DNA of 64,000 nt from Streptomyces galbus (GTDB taxonomy: Bacteria > Actinomycetota > Actinomycetes > Streptomycetales > Streptomycetaceae): the NCBI RefSeq assembly GCF_005280195.1, contig NZ_SZPR01000014.1:124001-188000 (forward strand). The letters are read 5' to 3'. Below are positions 47,578 through 56,389 of the stretch, piece after piece. A program made the position numbers and the translations under genes. Numbering within the stretch: position 1 is the first letter of the stretch; every line of letters starts with the position of its first letter. The notes under the pieces were generated by a model. That model had not been told where the DNA came from. It saw only the letters and a program-made list of their open reading frames with translations, and did no database searches.

Positions 47578-48993
47578 CTACGCCGTCGCGCCCGCCGCCT
47601 TCGCCGCGTCGCGCACCGCGCCGGCGACCGCGCCCGCGACCTTGTCGTTGAAGACGCTGGGGACGATGTAGTTCGGGTTCAGCTCGTCCTCGGTCACCAC
47701 GTCCGCCAGGGCCTTCGCGGCCGCGAGCATCATCTCGGTGTTGACGGTGCGGGACTGCGCGTCCAGCAGGCCGCGGAAGACACCCGGGAAGACCAGCACG
47801 TTGTTGATCTGGTTCGGGAAGTCGGAGCGGCCGGTGGCCACCACGGCCGCCGTCTGCCGGGCGATCGCCGGGTCCACCTCGGGGTCGGGGTTCGCGAGCG
47901 CGAAGACGATCGCGCCGTCGGCCATGGCGGCCACGTCGTCGCCGTCGAGGACGTTCGGGGCGGAGACGCCGATGAAGACGTCGGCGCCGCGCACGGCCTC
48001 CTTCAGGGTGCCGGTGAGGTTCTCCGGGTTGGTGTTGTCGGCGATCCAGCGCAGCGCCGAGCCGGCCGGGGCGTCCACCAGGTCCGCGCGGCCGGTGTGC
48101 ACGACGCCGTGGATGTCGGCGACGACCGCGTTCTTGACGCCCGCGGCGAGCAGCAGCTTGAGGATGGCCGTGCCGGCCGCGCCGGCGCCGGACATGACGA
48201 CCCGCACGTCACCGATGCCCTTGCCGACCACCCGCAGCGCGTTGGTGAGGGCGGCGAGGACGACGATCGCCGTGCCGTGCTGGTCGTCGTGGAAGACGGG
48301 GATGTCGAGGGCCTCGCGCAGCCGGGCCTCGATCTCGAAGCAGCGGGGCGCGGAGATGTCCTCGAGGTTGATGCCGGCGAAGCCGGGGGCGATCGCCTTG
48401 ACGATCTCCACGATGGCGTCGGTGTCCTGGGTGTCCAGGCACAGCGGCCAGGCGTCGATGCCGGCGAACCGCTTGAACAGGGCGGCCTTGCCCTCCATGA
48501 CGGGCAGCGCGGCCTTGGGGCCGATGTTGCCCAGCCCCAGCACGGCGGAACCGTCCGTCACGACCGCAACGGAGTTGCGCTTGATGGTGAGCCGGCGGGC
48601 GTCCTCGGGGTTCTCGGCGATCGCCATGCAGACGCGGGCCACGCCGGGCGTGTAGACCATGGACAGGTCGTCACGGTTGCGGATGGGGTGCTTGGACTGC
48701 ATCTCGATCTTGCCGCCGAGGTGCATCAGGAACGTACGGTCCGAGACCTTGCCCAGGGTGACGCCCTCGATGCCGCGCAGCTTCTCCACGATCTCGTCGG
48801 CGTGGCCGGTCGAGGTGGCCGCGATGGTGACGTCGATGCGGAGCTTCTCGTGCCCGGACGCGGTCACGTCGAGGCCGGTCACCGAGCCTCCGGAGGACTC
48901 CACGGCGTTGGTGAGCTGCGAGACGGCCGTCCCGCTCGCCGGCACCTCCAGCCGGATCGTCATCGAGTAGGAGACGCTGGGCGCCGTTGCCAT
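47578..48993 (-). CDS. NAD(P)-dependent malic enzyme with ACT domain
   Basis: 471 residues. Residues 8-85 look like an ACT regulatory domain (YSMTIRLEVPASGTAVSQLT). The malic enzyme core has SMVYTPGVARVC with the catalytic Tyr, the Lys region KAALPVMEGKAALFK, HDDQHGTA for metal, and the nucleotide loop SGAGAAGTAI. It decarboxylates malate to pyruvate. Cofactor preference is not certain. The ATG at 48993 has GAGGAAG upstream. A structured RNA with a terminator lies 180 bp before it. Confidence 0.93.
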   Translation of the reverse strand: MATAPSVSYSMTIRLEVPASGTAVSQLTNAVESSGGSVTGLDVTASGHEKLRIDVTIAATSTGHADEIVEKLRGIEGVTLGKVSDRTFLMHLGGKIEMQSKHPIRNRDDLSMVYTPGVARVCMAIAENPEDARRLTIKRNSVAVVTDGSAVLGLGNIGPKAALPVMEGKAALFKRFAGIDAWPLCLDTQDTDAIVEIVKAIAPGFAGINLEDISAPRCFEIEARLREALDIPVFHDDQHGTAIVVLAALTNALRVVGKGIGDVRVVMSGAGAAGTAILKLLLAAGVKNAVVADIHGVVHTGRADLVDAPAGSALRWIADNTNPENLTGTLKEAVRGADVFIGVSAPNVLDGDDVAAMADGAIVFALANPDPEVDPAIARQTAAVVATGRSDFPNQINNVLVFPGVFRGLLDAQSRTVNTEMMLAAAKALADVVTEDELNPNYIVPSVFNDKVAGAVAGAVRDAAKAAGATA

Positions 48994-49173
48994 GGCCGAC
49001 TTCCTCTGCTTTCACCGTGTCGCGAAGTTGTGCCGTCCGATCGTCGCACCTACCCCTCGGTACGTGGTAGCCGCCCTGGGTTGCGGACGTTGTGTTCACG
49101 GGGCGCGGTGCACGGCCGGTCGGATTCGGAAAATGTCTTCCGCCATGCGAGAGGATACGAGAGGTGATCGGCC

Positions 49174-49313
49174 AAAAGAAAGAGACCCACGTCACGAAGG
49201 ACGTGGGTCTCTCGACGGATGAGTGGCACCGACCCGCCATGCTCGCCTCGCGGCAAGTGGTCGCTCGTAGCGACGAAGGTTGGGCCCGGGGGCTTGGATC
49301 GGGCCGGTGCCAC
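49174..49313 (-). ncRNA. structured small RNA with intrinsic terminator (candidate)
   Basis: On the minus strand a -10-like TAGTCT (49318-49323) predicts a start near 49313. GTGGCACCGGCCCG (49300-49313) pairs with CGGGTCGGTGCCAC (49223-49236) to close the molecule. Inside are the hairpins GTCGCT-ACG-AGCGAC and GCC-GCGA-GGC. It ends in a perfect 12-bp terminator stem (49182-49211) followed by TTTCTTTT. The RNA lies between the helicase and malic enzyme genes. From memory, an S. coelicolor small RNA (scr2952) was reported at the equivalent place. It could also be an attenuator leader for the malic enzyme. Confidence 0.75.
49182..49211 (-). terminator. intrinsic terminator of the small RNA
   Basis: GAGACCCACGTC and GACGTGGGTCTC, perfect 12-bp arms with a 6-nt loop, followed on the minus strand by TTTCTTTT. 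It is the most classical rho-independent terminator in the window. Confidence 0.92.
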
Positions 49314-49393
49314 ACCCAGACTAACAAACGGATGGCGCGCACCCATTCCCGTCCGGCAGGTTCATCGGAAACAGTCCGGACGGACCACCCGGC

Positions 49394-51790
49394 TCAGTCC
49401 CGCAGGAGGTCCGGAACACCCTGTGCGTCCGGTTCGTCCCGGTCCCCCGAGACGACCGTGAGCTGCTGGGTGGCCCGGGTCAGCGCGACGTACAGCACGC
49501 GCAGGCCCGCCGGGGACTCGTCGGCGATCTCCGCGGGCGAGACGACCACCGTCGCGTCGTACTCCAGGCCCTTGGCCTCCAGGCTGCCGAGCGCCACGAC
49601 CCGGTCGCCGAGTCCGGCGAGCCAGCGCCGGGCCTCCTCGCGCCGGTTCATGGCGACGACCACGCCGACCGTGCCCTCGACCCGCTCCAGCAGCCGCTCG
49701 GCCTCGGCCCGCACGGTCGCGCCCAGCGCCTCGCGCACGACCGCGAAGCGCGGCACCACGCCCGTCGAGCGGACCGCCGACGGCGCCTCGGCACCCGGCA
49801 TGGCCAGGGCCAGCACCTTCGCGGCCAGCTCGGCGATCTCCGCGGGGTTGCGGTAGTTCACCGTGAGCTGGAAGCGGCGCCGGGGCCGGGTGCCCAGGGC
49901 CTCGTCGCGGGCCGCGGCCGCCTCGTCCGGGTCGGACCAGGACGACTGGGCGGGGTCGCCGACGACCGTCCAGGTGGCGTGCCGGCCGCGGCGGCCGACC
50001 ATGCGCCACTGCATCGGCGTGAGGTCCTGCGCCTCGTCCACGATGACGTGGGCGTACTCGGTGCGTTCCTGGGCGAGCCGCTCGGCCCGCTCGCGCTGCG
50101 ACTCCTCGCGCACCGGCATCAGCTCCTCCAGGCCGGTGAGCTGGTCCAGCGGGTCCAGTTCGCGCTTCCTGCGCGGGCGTGCGGGGACGCCGAGGAGCGC
50201 CTGGAGCTCGTCGAGCAGGGCGATGTCGTGCACGGAGTACCCGTCCCGCTTCAGCGACCGGGCCACCTTGCGGACCTCGCCGGGGTTGAGGACGCGGCGC
50301 GCCCAGCGGCCCAGGCGGCGCTCGTCGGCCATGGCGGCCAGCACGTCCTTGGGGGTCAGTTCCGGCCACCAGGCGTCGAGGAACTCGGTGAAGGAGTCCT
50401 CCGAGGTGATGTCGTCGTCGAAGGAGGAGCGCAGCTCGGCGGCCAGCTCCGGGTCGGTCTGCCGGCCGGCGGCCCCCGACTGCTCCCACAGCGCGTCCAG
50501 CAGCAGCTTGCGGGCACGCGGGCGCAGCAGGTTGACCGGGGCGGTGCCGCCGAGGGCCGTGCGGCGGACGCGGTCCAGCGCGGCGGCGTCCAGTTCGAGG
50601 CGCCGCCCGAAGGCGACGACCCGCAGCCGAGTGGGCGGACCGGCGGCGCCCGGCGTACCGGTCACCTCGCCGTCGTCGCCGCCGTCTAGGGTGAGCTGCC
50701 CGGCGGGCGTACCGGCGCCGCGGCCCAGCTCCAGCGCTCCCCGTGCCGCCTTGCGCAGCACCTTCAGCATCCGCGAGGAGCCCTTGGCGCGGGCCACCGC
50801 GGGCGAGTCGTACAGCGTGGCCTCGGCGCCCACCGCGTCCACGGCCAGCGAGCCGATCGCGCGGATCGCGACCTGGCCCTCCTCGCCGAGGGAGGGCAGG
50901 ACGCCCTCGGTGTAGGCGACCAGCAGCGGCGTCGGCGACACGATCAGGATGCCGCCCGAGTACCGGCGCCGGTCCTGGTAGAGCAGGTAGGCGGCGCGGT
51001 GCAGCGCGACGGCGGTCTTGCCGGTGCCGGGGCCGCCCTCGACGTAGGTCACGGACGCGGCGGGGGCACGGATGACGAGGTCCTGCTCGGCCTGGATGGA
51101 GGCCACGATGTCCCGCATGGTGTGACCGCGGGCCTGGCCGAGGGCCGCCATCAGGGCGCCGTCGCCGATGACGGGCAGCTCCCGGCCGTCGAGGAAGGCG
51201 GTCAGCTCGGGCCGCATGAGGTCGTCCTCGACGCCGAGGACGCGGCGGCCCTTGGAGCGGATCACCCGGCGGCGCACGACCCGGCCGGGGTCCACGGGCG
51301 TGGACCGGTAGAACGGCGCGGCGGCCGGCGCCCGCCAGTCGATGACCAGCGGGGCGTAGTCCTGGTCGAGGACGCCGATCCGGCCGATGTGCAGCGTCTC
51401 GGCGATGTCGGCGGTCCGGTCGGGCCGTACGGCGCCCTCGGCCGGCTCGACGGCGGTGTAGGCGCCGTCGGGACCCTTCTTGCCGTCCTTGCCCGGCAGC
51501 AGGTCGATCCGGCCGAAGAGGAAGTCCTCGAACTCGTTGTTGAGCCGGTTGAGGTGGATGCCGGCGCGGAAGACCTGGGCGTCCCGCTCGGCGAGCGCGC
51601 CGGGCGTGCCGACCTGGCCGCGCTGCGCCGCGTCGTTCATGAGGAACTCGGCCTCGTGGATCTTCTCCGCGAGCCGCCGGTACACCCGGTCCAGGTGTTC
51701 CTGTTCCCCGCGGATCTCTCGGTCGCGCACGGAGTCGTGCTCGCCCCGGACCGAGTCGACCGCGTTGTCCTGCTGAGCCTGAGCGGCCAC
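49394..51790 (-). CDS. HelD-like UvrD/Rep-family helicase (RNA polymerase-associated type)
   Basis: 798-residue superfamily 1 ATPase. An N-terminal coiled region (EQEHLDRVYRRLAEKIHEAE) matches the HelD arm that enters RNA polymerase. Walker A is EGGPGTGKTAVALHR near residue 252, motif II is VIVDEAQDLTPMQW, and motif VI is LYVALTRATQQL. HelD-type proteins recycle stalled RNA polymerase, and the related HelR confers rifamycin resistance. No rifamycin-associated element is seen upstream, so it is more likely the housekeeping form. It lies downstream of rsuA with a hairpin between. Confidence 0.88.
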   Translation of the reverse strand: MAAQAQQDNAVDSVRGEHDSVRDREIRGEQEHLDRVYRRLAEKIHEAEFLMNDAAQRGQVGTPGALAERDAQVFRAGIHLNRLNNEFEDFLFGRIDLLPGKDGKKGPDGAYTAVEPAEGAVRPDRTADIAETLHIGRIGVLDQDYAPLVIDWRAPAAAPFYRSTPVDPGRVVRRRVIRSKGRRVLGVEDDLMRPELTAFLDGRELPVIGDGALMAALGQARGHTMRDIVASIQAEQDLVIRAPAASVTYVEGGPGTGKTAVALHRAAYLLYQDRRRYSGGILIVSPTPLLVAYTEGVLPSLGEEGQVAIRAIGSLAVDAVGAEATLYDSPAVARAKGSSRMLKVLRKAARGALELGRGAGTPAGQLTLDGGDDGEVTGTPGAAGPPTRLRVVAFGRRLELDAAALDRVRRTALGGTAPVNLLRPRARKLLLDALWEQSGAAGRQTDPELAAELRSSFDDDITSEDSFTEFLDAWWPELTPKDVLAAMADERRLGRWARRVLNPGEVRKVARSLKRDGYSVHDIALLDELQALLGVPARPRRKRELDPLDQLTGLEELMPVREESQRERAERLAQERTEYAHVIVDEAQDLTPMQWRMVGRRGRHATWTVVGDPAQSSWSDPDEAAAARDEALGTRPRRRFQLTVNYRNPAEIAELAAKVLALAMPGAEAPSAVRSTGVVPRFAVVREALGATVRAEAERLLERVEGTVGVVVAMNRREEARRWLAGLGDRVVALGSLEAKGLEYDATVVVSPAEIADESPAGLRVLYVALTRATQQLTVVSGDRDEPDAQGVPDLLRD

Positions 51791-51792
51791 CG

Positions 51793-51842
51793 GGCCCCCT
51801 TCTGACGTGCTGGGCAGCCGTCAACCGTACGCGAAGGGGGCC
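51793..51842. terminator. long-armed inverted repeat between rsuA and the HelD-like gene
   Basis: GGCCCCCTTC and GAAGGGGGCC are perfect 10-bp arms separated by 30 nt. It may terminate rsuA, or act in control of the helicase, whose start is 3 bp away. Confidence 0.45.
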
Positions 51843-51854
51843 GGTGCGCGGAAG

Positions 51855-52685
51855 CTACGCGTCGATCTCGAGGAGCTTCTTGCCGTCGAAGGTCATCACC
51901 TCGAAGTGGTCGATGTCGTTCACCGGCATCGACACGCCGCCCTGGACGTACAGCGGCTGCTTGGCCTGGTCGGTCTTGGCGTTGGGGATGCCGTAGCCCC
52001 ACTCGGGCACCGACCAGGACGAGGCGGTCTCGCGCTCGCCGTTCTTGCCGACGGCGATCAGCGAGCACTTCTGCGGCCCGGTGACGTTCTTCAGTTCGAC
52101 GACGGTCTCGGTGCCCCACGCCTTGTCCTGCAGCGCCACGGTCCCGGTGACCTTGGTGCCCGCGTCGGTGGCGGTGACCTTGTCGCCGATCGTGTTGAAC
52201 ACCGACCGCGCGGGGTTGCTCGCGCTCGCCACGGGCGTCCCGCCGCCGCCGTCGTCGCCGCCGGTCACCGCGACCGCGGTGAGCGGGCCGCCGATGATCA
52301 GCGCCGCCGCGGCCGCGACCATGTAGAAGGAGCGCCGGCGCTTCTGGGCGCGCCGCTCGGCCACCTCGTCGACCAGCCGCTCCGCCAGCCGTGGGCTGGG
52401 CCGGGCGGACAGGGACTCGCCGATCGCCGGCGTGCCGGACCCGGGCAGGTCCGCGAGCGCGGCGAGCATCGGCTCCATCCCGGCCAGCTCGTCGAGCTGC
52501 TGGGCGCACCACTCGCAGCCGGCGAGGTGGGCCTCGAAAGCGGTTGCCTCGGCGTCGTCGAGAATCCCGAGGGCGTAGGCGCCGACGGTCTCGTGCTCGC
52601 TCGGACTCGGAGATCCGTGCATCGATCCCTGCATGGGACCAGACATACCCGAACCACCTGTGCCGTATCCCCCGTACATGCTCAT
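51855..52685 (-). CDS. rsuA: anti-sigma factor (zinc-finger ZAS type), RsuA-like
   Basis: 276 residues. The N-terminal zf-HC2/ZAS zinc motif is FEAHLAGCEWCAQQL (His-x3-Cys-x2-Cys). One membrane helix follows at about residues 121-142 (RRSFYMVAAAAALIIGGPLT), and an extracytosolic anti-sigma-K-type domain makes up the rest. It would hold SigU at the membrane until a signal leads to its cleavage. The ATG overlaps the sigU stop by one base (TGATG), so the two are co-translated. Confidence 0.9.
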   Translation of the reverse strand: MSMYGGYGTGGSGMSGPMQGSMHGSPSPSEHETVGAYALGILDDAEATAFEAHLAGCEWCAQQLDELAGMEPMLAALADLPGSGTPAIGESLSARPSPRLAERLVDEVAERRAQKRRRSFYMVAAAAALIIGGPLTAVAVTGGDDGGGGTPVASASNPARSVFNTIGDKVTATDAGTKVTGTVALQDKAWGTETVVELKNVTGPQKCSLIAVGKNGERETASSWSVPEWGYGIPNAKTDQAKQPLYVQGGVSMPVNDIDHFEVMTFDGKKLLEIDA

Positions 52686-53242
52686 CACGCCGTCACCCCC
52701 CGCTCCTCCAGTGCCAGCTTCATCGACCGCAGGGCGTAGAACACCCGGGAGCGGACGGTGCCGCTGGGTATGCCCAGGGTTTCGGCCGCCTCGTTGACCG
52801 TACGCCCCTTGAAATAGGTCTCGACGAGCACCTCCCGGTGGGCCGGGGTCAGGTCGTCCAGCGCGTCCGACAGGGTCATCAACCACAGCGCCTTGTCGAT
52901 CTCGTCCTCCGCGGGGATGACCTCCAGCGGCGACGGGTCGACCTCCTGCGGCCGGGCCTGCCGGCTGCGGTGGCCGTCGATGACGATGCGGCGCGCGACC
53001 GTCACCAGCCAGGGGCGTACCGATCCGGTCGCCCGATTGAGCTGACCGGCGTTCTTCCAGGCACGGATGAGCGTTTCCTGCACGACGTCCTCGGCGCGCT
53101 GCCGGTCTCCGGCGACCAGTCGCAGGACGTACGCAAGGAGGGGGCCGGCGTGCTCCCGGTAGAGGGCGCGCATCAGCTCCTCGTCAGGTTCCGAGGGCTG
53201 GGACATGCGATGTCGGGCCCTCGATCCACGTTCATTGGCCAC
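52685..53242 (-). CDS. sigU: ECF sigma factor SigU-like
   Basis: 185-residue ECF sigma factor. Region 2 has EELMRALYREHAGPLLAYVL and DVVQETLIRAWKN, region 4 has LTPAHREVLVETYFKGRTV and the helix-turn-helix GIPSGTVRSRVFYALRSM. It is paired with the ZAS anti-sigma downstream. The SigU name rests on the family and neighbours as recalled from S. coelicolor, where SigU affects differentiation and secretion. The GTG at 53242 is chosen for its AAGGA at 7 nt; the ATG at 53206 is the other option. Confidence 0.88.
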   Translation of the reverse strand: MANERGSRARHRMSQPSEPDEELMRALYREHAGPLLAYVLRLVAGDRQRAEDVVQETLIRAWKNAGQLNRATGSVRPWLVTVARRIVIDGHRSRQARPQEVDPSPLEVIPAEDEIDKALWLMTLSDALDDLTPAHREVLVETYFKGRTVNEAAETLGIPSGTVRSRVFYALRSMKLALEERGVTA

Positions 53243-53560
53243 GGCCGCATCCTTGCGCACGCCCACCTCCGGTGTCCGGGGGTTCCCCCAGTCGGTCGCT
53301 CCCCCACCGGTACGGATGTGAGCTGCGGAGTGTTCAAACCCGGGATGCGTATTTCTTCGAGGTGTCCCGACGAGGGGGACATGAACGCACATTCCCCCAC
53401 CGGGTTCTTTACAGATCCGCCACACCGACAAGGCCGGACGGACTGCCCGTGGCGCGCGGGAGGCACACGAGGTGTAAGCGAGATCACGTGGCGGCCGGGC
53501 GGGGAGGAAGCGGCCGATCAGCGGACGGGCCCGACGTGTCGGACGCGCGGCCTCCGCCCC
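53243..53560. other. sigU promoter region
   Basis: No gene seen. It must hold the sigU promoter. I found no clear ECF-type -35 box and no strong palindrome. Confidence 0.45.
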
Positions 53561-54175
53561 TCACCCCCGGGTGACGGCGGTGCGCCGACGGTGCCGGGCG
53601 ACCCGCTCGCGGTTGCCGCAGACCTCGCTGGAACACCACCGTCGGCGGCGGCCGCGGGAGGTGTCGACGTACACCAAGGGGCAGTTGTCCCCCGCGCACT
53701 GCCGCAGCGCGGCCCGCGCGACCGGGTCGGTCAGCAGCTCGACCGCGTCCCGCGCGACGACGGCGAGCAGGGCGGCACAGTCCGGCGGGGCGTCCAACCG
53801 CCGTACGAGGGTGCCGTCTTCACCCCGTACGGCGCGGGGGGCCGGGGTGGCGACGCGGGCGAGGTCGTTGAGACGGGCCAGGGCCAGGAGCGGGACGGGG
53901 ACGGGGACATGGGAGCCGTGGTGGTCCGCGGTCAGGGATGCGTGCACCAACTGCCCGACACACGAGCGCAGTTCCCGGAACGCCGTCACCCACGAGGGGT
54001 CCGCCTCCGGCAGCGGGGTGCCCGGGGGCACGAGTCCCGACGCGGTGATCCAGGCGTACAACGGGGGCGCGGAGTGCAGCCGTTCGACGGGGTGCGCGGT
54101 CGCCAGCAGGTCGAGACAGAGGCGCCCCGCCTCGAAGCGCGGCGTGTGCGGGGCCGTGGCCGTACCCGGTGCCAT
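53561..54175 (-). CDS. CGNR zinc-finger/ABATE domain regulator
   Basis: 204 residues. An N-terminal ABATE domain (RFEAGRLCLDLLATAHP) is followed by a C-terminal CGNR zinc finger: RQCAGDNCPLVYVDTSRG, then RWCSSEVCGNRERVARHRRR. Four cysteines and the CGNR box are intact. Such proteins are thought to be stress-linked transcription regulators that bind DNA. ATG 54175 is the start. It is downstream of the M48 protease gene on the same strand, with 308 bp between. Confidence 0.87.
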   Translation of the reverse strand: MAPGTATAPHTPRFEAGRLCLDLLATAHPVERLHSAPPLYAWITASGLVPPGTPLPEADPSWVTAFRELRSCVGQLVHASLTADHHGSHVPVPVPLLALARLNDLARVATPAPRAVRGEDGTLVRRLDAPPDCAALLAVVARDAVELLTDPVARAALRQCAGDNCPLVYVDTSRGRRRRWCSSEVCGNRERVARHRRRTAVTRG

Positions 54176-54483
54176 GAGCCTGTCACCGCCTAGGTAGGAG
54201 CAGTTCCCCCCGGTGTCCTTCGTTCCCCCTCTCACAGTGCCCGCCCGGGAGCACGGCCGGAAGTCCCCGGGCGGGACGGGCCGTACGGGGCGGGGGCGGA
54301 CGCCGGTGGTCGCGGTCGACGCGGTCGTCGCGGTCGTCGCGGTCGTCGCAGTGGTGGACGCGCGCGTGACCGGGAGGTCCCGGTACCGGACGTGCCCGCC
54401 ACCCCGGCGCCCCACCCGGTCCTCCGGCCCCGCCCGGCACGTCCCCCTGTGCGTTGCGGGTGGGGGACGGGCAGCGAGGAGGC
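54176..54483. other. intergenic region with 9-bp tandem repeats
   Basis: No gene seen. At 54308-54350 the unit GTCGCGGTC and close variants (GTCGACGCG, GTCGTCGCG) repeat about five times. This may be a slippage-prone minisatellite. Confidence 0.6.
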
Positions 54484-56100
54484 TCAGCCCGTCCTGAGCG
54501 CCGGGCCGGCGGCGGATGCGGATCCGGTGCCGGCCAGGAGGGCGCGCAAGGGCGCCGAGTCCGGGGTGTCGGCGACGGCCGCGTCGAGGGCGTCGTCCAT
54601 GCCCTTCTCCCATTCCTCGGGCAGGGCGAGCCCGGGCCGGCCCGACCAGGCCACGTCGGGGGCGGCCTGCCCCGCCTGGACGAGACGCAGGTGGACGAGA
54701 CCGGCGAGGCCGTCGAAGACCCGAGGCCGGATGAAGTTGCGGGCCGACGCCCCGGTCAGCCGTGCCGCCTGATGGTGCTTGGGCATCCGCTCGGCGATCT
54801 CCCTCCACAGCAGGCCGCGGTCGAAGGCGTCCAGCACCTCCTCCAGACCGGGCAGCGCGTCGCTGTCGACCGGCCCGGCCGGTGCGCCCCCTTCGGTGCC
54901 GGCCTCCTCTGCGCGCACGGCCCTGGCCACCGCGACCCGCAAGGGCCGCGCCCACTCCTCGGCGTCGATGACGGCGCGGGCCATGACCAGGTCGTCCCAG
55001 CCCAGGCGGGGTAGCTGGGCCGCTTCGACGGGCAGCGTGCACGCCTCAAGCGCCGTGAACACCTCTTCCCCGCGGCGCACCAGGGTGAGCGCGGACCGGG
55101 TGTCGTCCAGTTCGGCGGCCCGGCCGTCGTCGGGCAACGCCTCCACCGCGGCGACCCGTTCGGCGATCGGGGGGTGGGAGTCGTACCGGTGCGGTCGCGG
55201 CGGGCGTCGTCCGGAGGACAGCTCGGCGATGCCGTCGGGCGACCGGGCATCGACCATGCGGCGGAACCCGCCGTACACCTCTCCCCGCCGCGGCAGAGCT
55301 CCCAGCGGCTCACCCATCGCGGCGTACGCCGTCAGGTAGTGGTCGTGGGCGGCGTCGAGCACGGGCAGGGCGCGCAGTGCGGCGGCGGTGGCGTCCCGTC
55401 CCGCGTGCCGGGCGGCCGTCCGGTCGGCGGCGCGTTCCTGCTCGCGGCCCGCGGCCTGCGAGCTGCGCAGGAACAGGTGGGCGTAGGTGACGTACAGCAG
55501 GCCCACGGCCCGGTGGAAGTAGGTGTCGTTCCGCCCGAACACGTCGACCGTGTGCAGCACGGCCGCACGACCACGCATGATGATGCCGCCGAGCCGGGTG
55601 TCGAGGTGCGCGTAGTGCCCGAACTCGTGGGCGAGCACGCCACGGAGCTGCGGGACGGTCAGACCGGTCAGCAGGGGCAGCCCGAGATACATGCGGCGCC
55701 GGCCGGGCAGCAGGCCCAGCAGGCGGCTCTGCTCGGCGACGGCGGCGTTGACGTCCGCGGTCAGGTACAGCTCGTCGGGCGGTCGCTCCCCCATCGCCTC
55801 GGCGGCCGCCCGGACGAGGTCCCACAGCTCGGGCTGGTCGTCCGCTCCCGCCGCGACCGCGTGCGGTTCCGTCTCCAGGCGCCCCGCCCGCAGGAAGGCG
55901 AACATGCCCTGCAGGATCGCCAGAGCCACCACCAGGGTGCCGGTCACGAGCGTGGCCGCGGCCCACGCCGCCCGGTCGACGAACACCCGCGTCACCAGCA
56001 GCCAGTCCAGCACTCCCATGGCCGCCAGCAGCACGAAGCCCATCAGGAAGAAGCCCGCCAGCAGCACGAACGCGCGCAGCACGCGCAACCGCAATCCCAT
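54484..56100 (-). CDS. M48 family membrane metalloprotease
   Basis: 538 residues. Two N-terminal membrane helices (VLRAFVLLAGFFLMGFVLLA and a second near residue 45) precede a gluzincin domain. The zinc motif is VLAHEFGHYAHLD near residue 160, with the third ligand in GREQERAADRTAARHA. It resembles HtpX/STE24-type quality-control proteases with a C-terminal extension of about 220 residues of unknown role. The ATG at 56100 follows GGGGGGAC. Confidence 0.87.
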   Translation of the reverse strand: MGLRLRVLRAFVLLAGFFLMGFVLLAAMGVLDWLLVTRVFVDRAAWAAATLVTGTLVVALAILQGMFAFLRAGRLETEPHAVAAGADDQPELWDLVRAAAEAMGERPPDELYLTADVNAAVAEQSRLLGLLPGRRRMYLGLPLLTGLTVPQLRGVLAHEFGHYAHLDTRLGGIIMRGRAAVLHTVDVFGRNDTYFHRAVGLLYVTYAHLFLRSSQAAGREQERAADRTAARHAGRDATAAALRALPVLDAAHDHYLTAYAAMGEPLGALPRRGEVYGGFRRMVDARSPDGIAELSSGRRPPRPHRYDSHPPIAERVAAVEALPDDGRAAELDDTRSALTLVRRGEEVFTALEACTLPVEAAQLPRLGWDDLVMARAVIDAEEWARPLRVAVARAVRAEEAGTEGGAPAGPVDSDALPGLEEVLDAFDRGLLWREIAERMPKHHQAARLTGASARNFIRPRVFDGLAGLVHLRLVQAGQAAPDVAWSGRPGLALPEEWEKGMDDALDAAVADTPDSAPLRALLAGTGSASAAGPALRTG

Positions 56101-56296
56101 TACTGTCCCCCCGCCGGACCCGCCGCCCGGACGGGCCGACGACGCGCGGATCCTACCGCCGGGTGAGACGCGGGGACATGCAATGACCGCCCCGGCAGGC
56201 GCGGCCCCGTTACCGGAACCGTCCACCCCGCCCCCCGTCACCTCTCACCCCGCCCCCCGCCCGAGTGAGAGCAACGTTCCCTCGCGGTCACCCGTG

Positions 56297-56312
56297 GGCA
56301 CAGGGGCGAAAC
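56297..56312 (+). promoter_or_regulatory. GlnR-like box upstream of narK
   Basis: GGCAC-AGGGGC-GAAAC resembles the GlnR a/b half-site pair (GTnAC-n6-GAAAC). It lies 78 bp before narK, a gene under nitrogen control in Streptomyces. A further GTCAC lies 11 bp upstream of its first base. Confidence 0.5.
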
Positions 56313-56389
56313 GCGGTCTGCCTACCTTCGGGACCCAGAAGCGCTCATCCCCCCGCACCACCTGAGTCCCGCAGCACCGTGGAGGCGTC

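Noticed and set aside
49174..49313. Identification as the actinobacterial 6C RNA
   Set aside because: The loops do not show two runs of six or more C, and the gene neighbours differ from those I recall for 6C RNA.
51791..51860. Rifamycin-associated element upstream of the HelD-like gene
   Set aside because: The inverted repeat there (GGCCCCCTTC/GAAGGGGGCC with a 30-nt spacer) does not match the element as I remember it.
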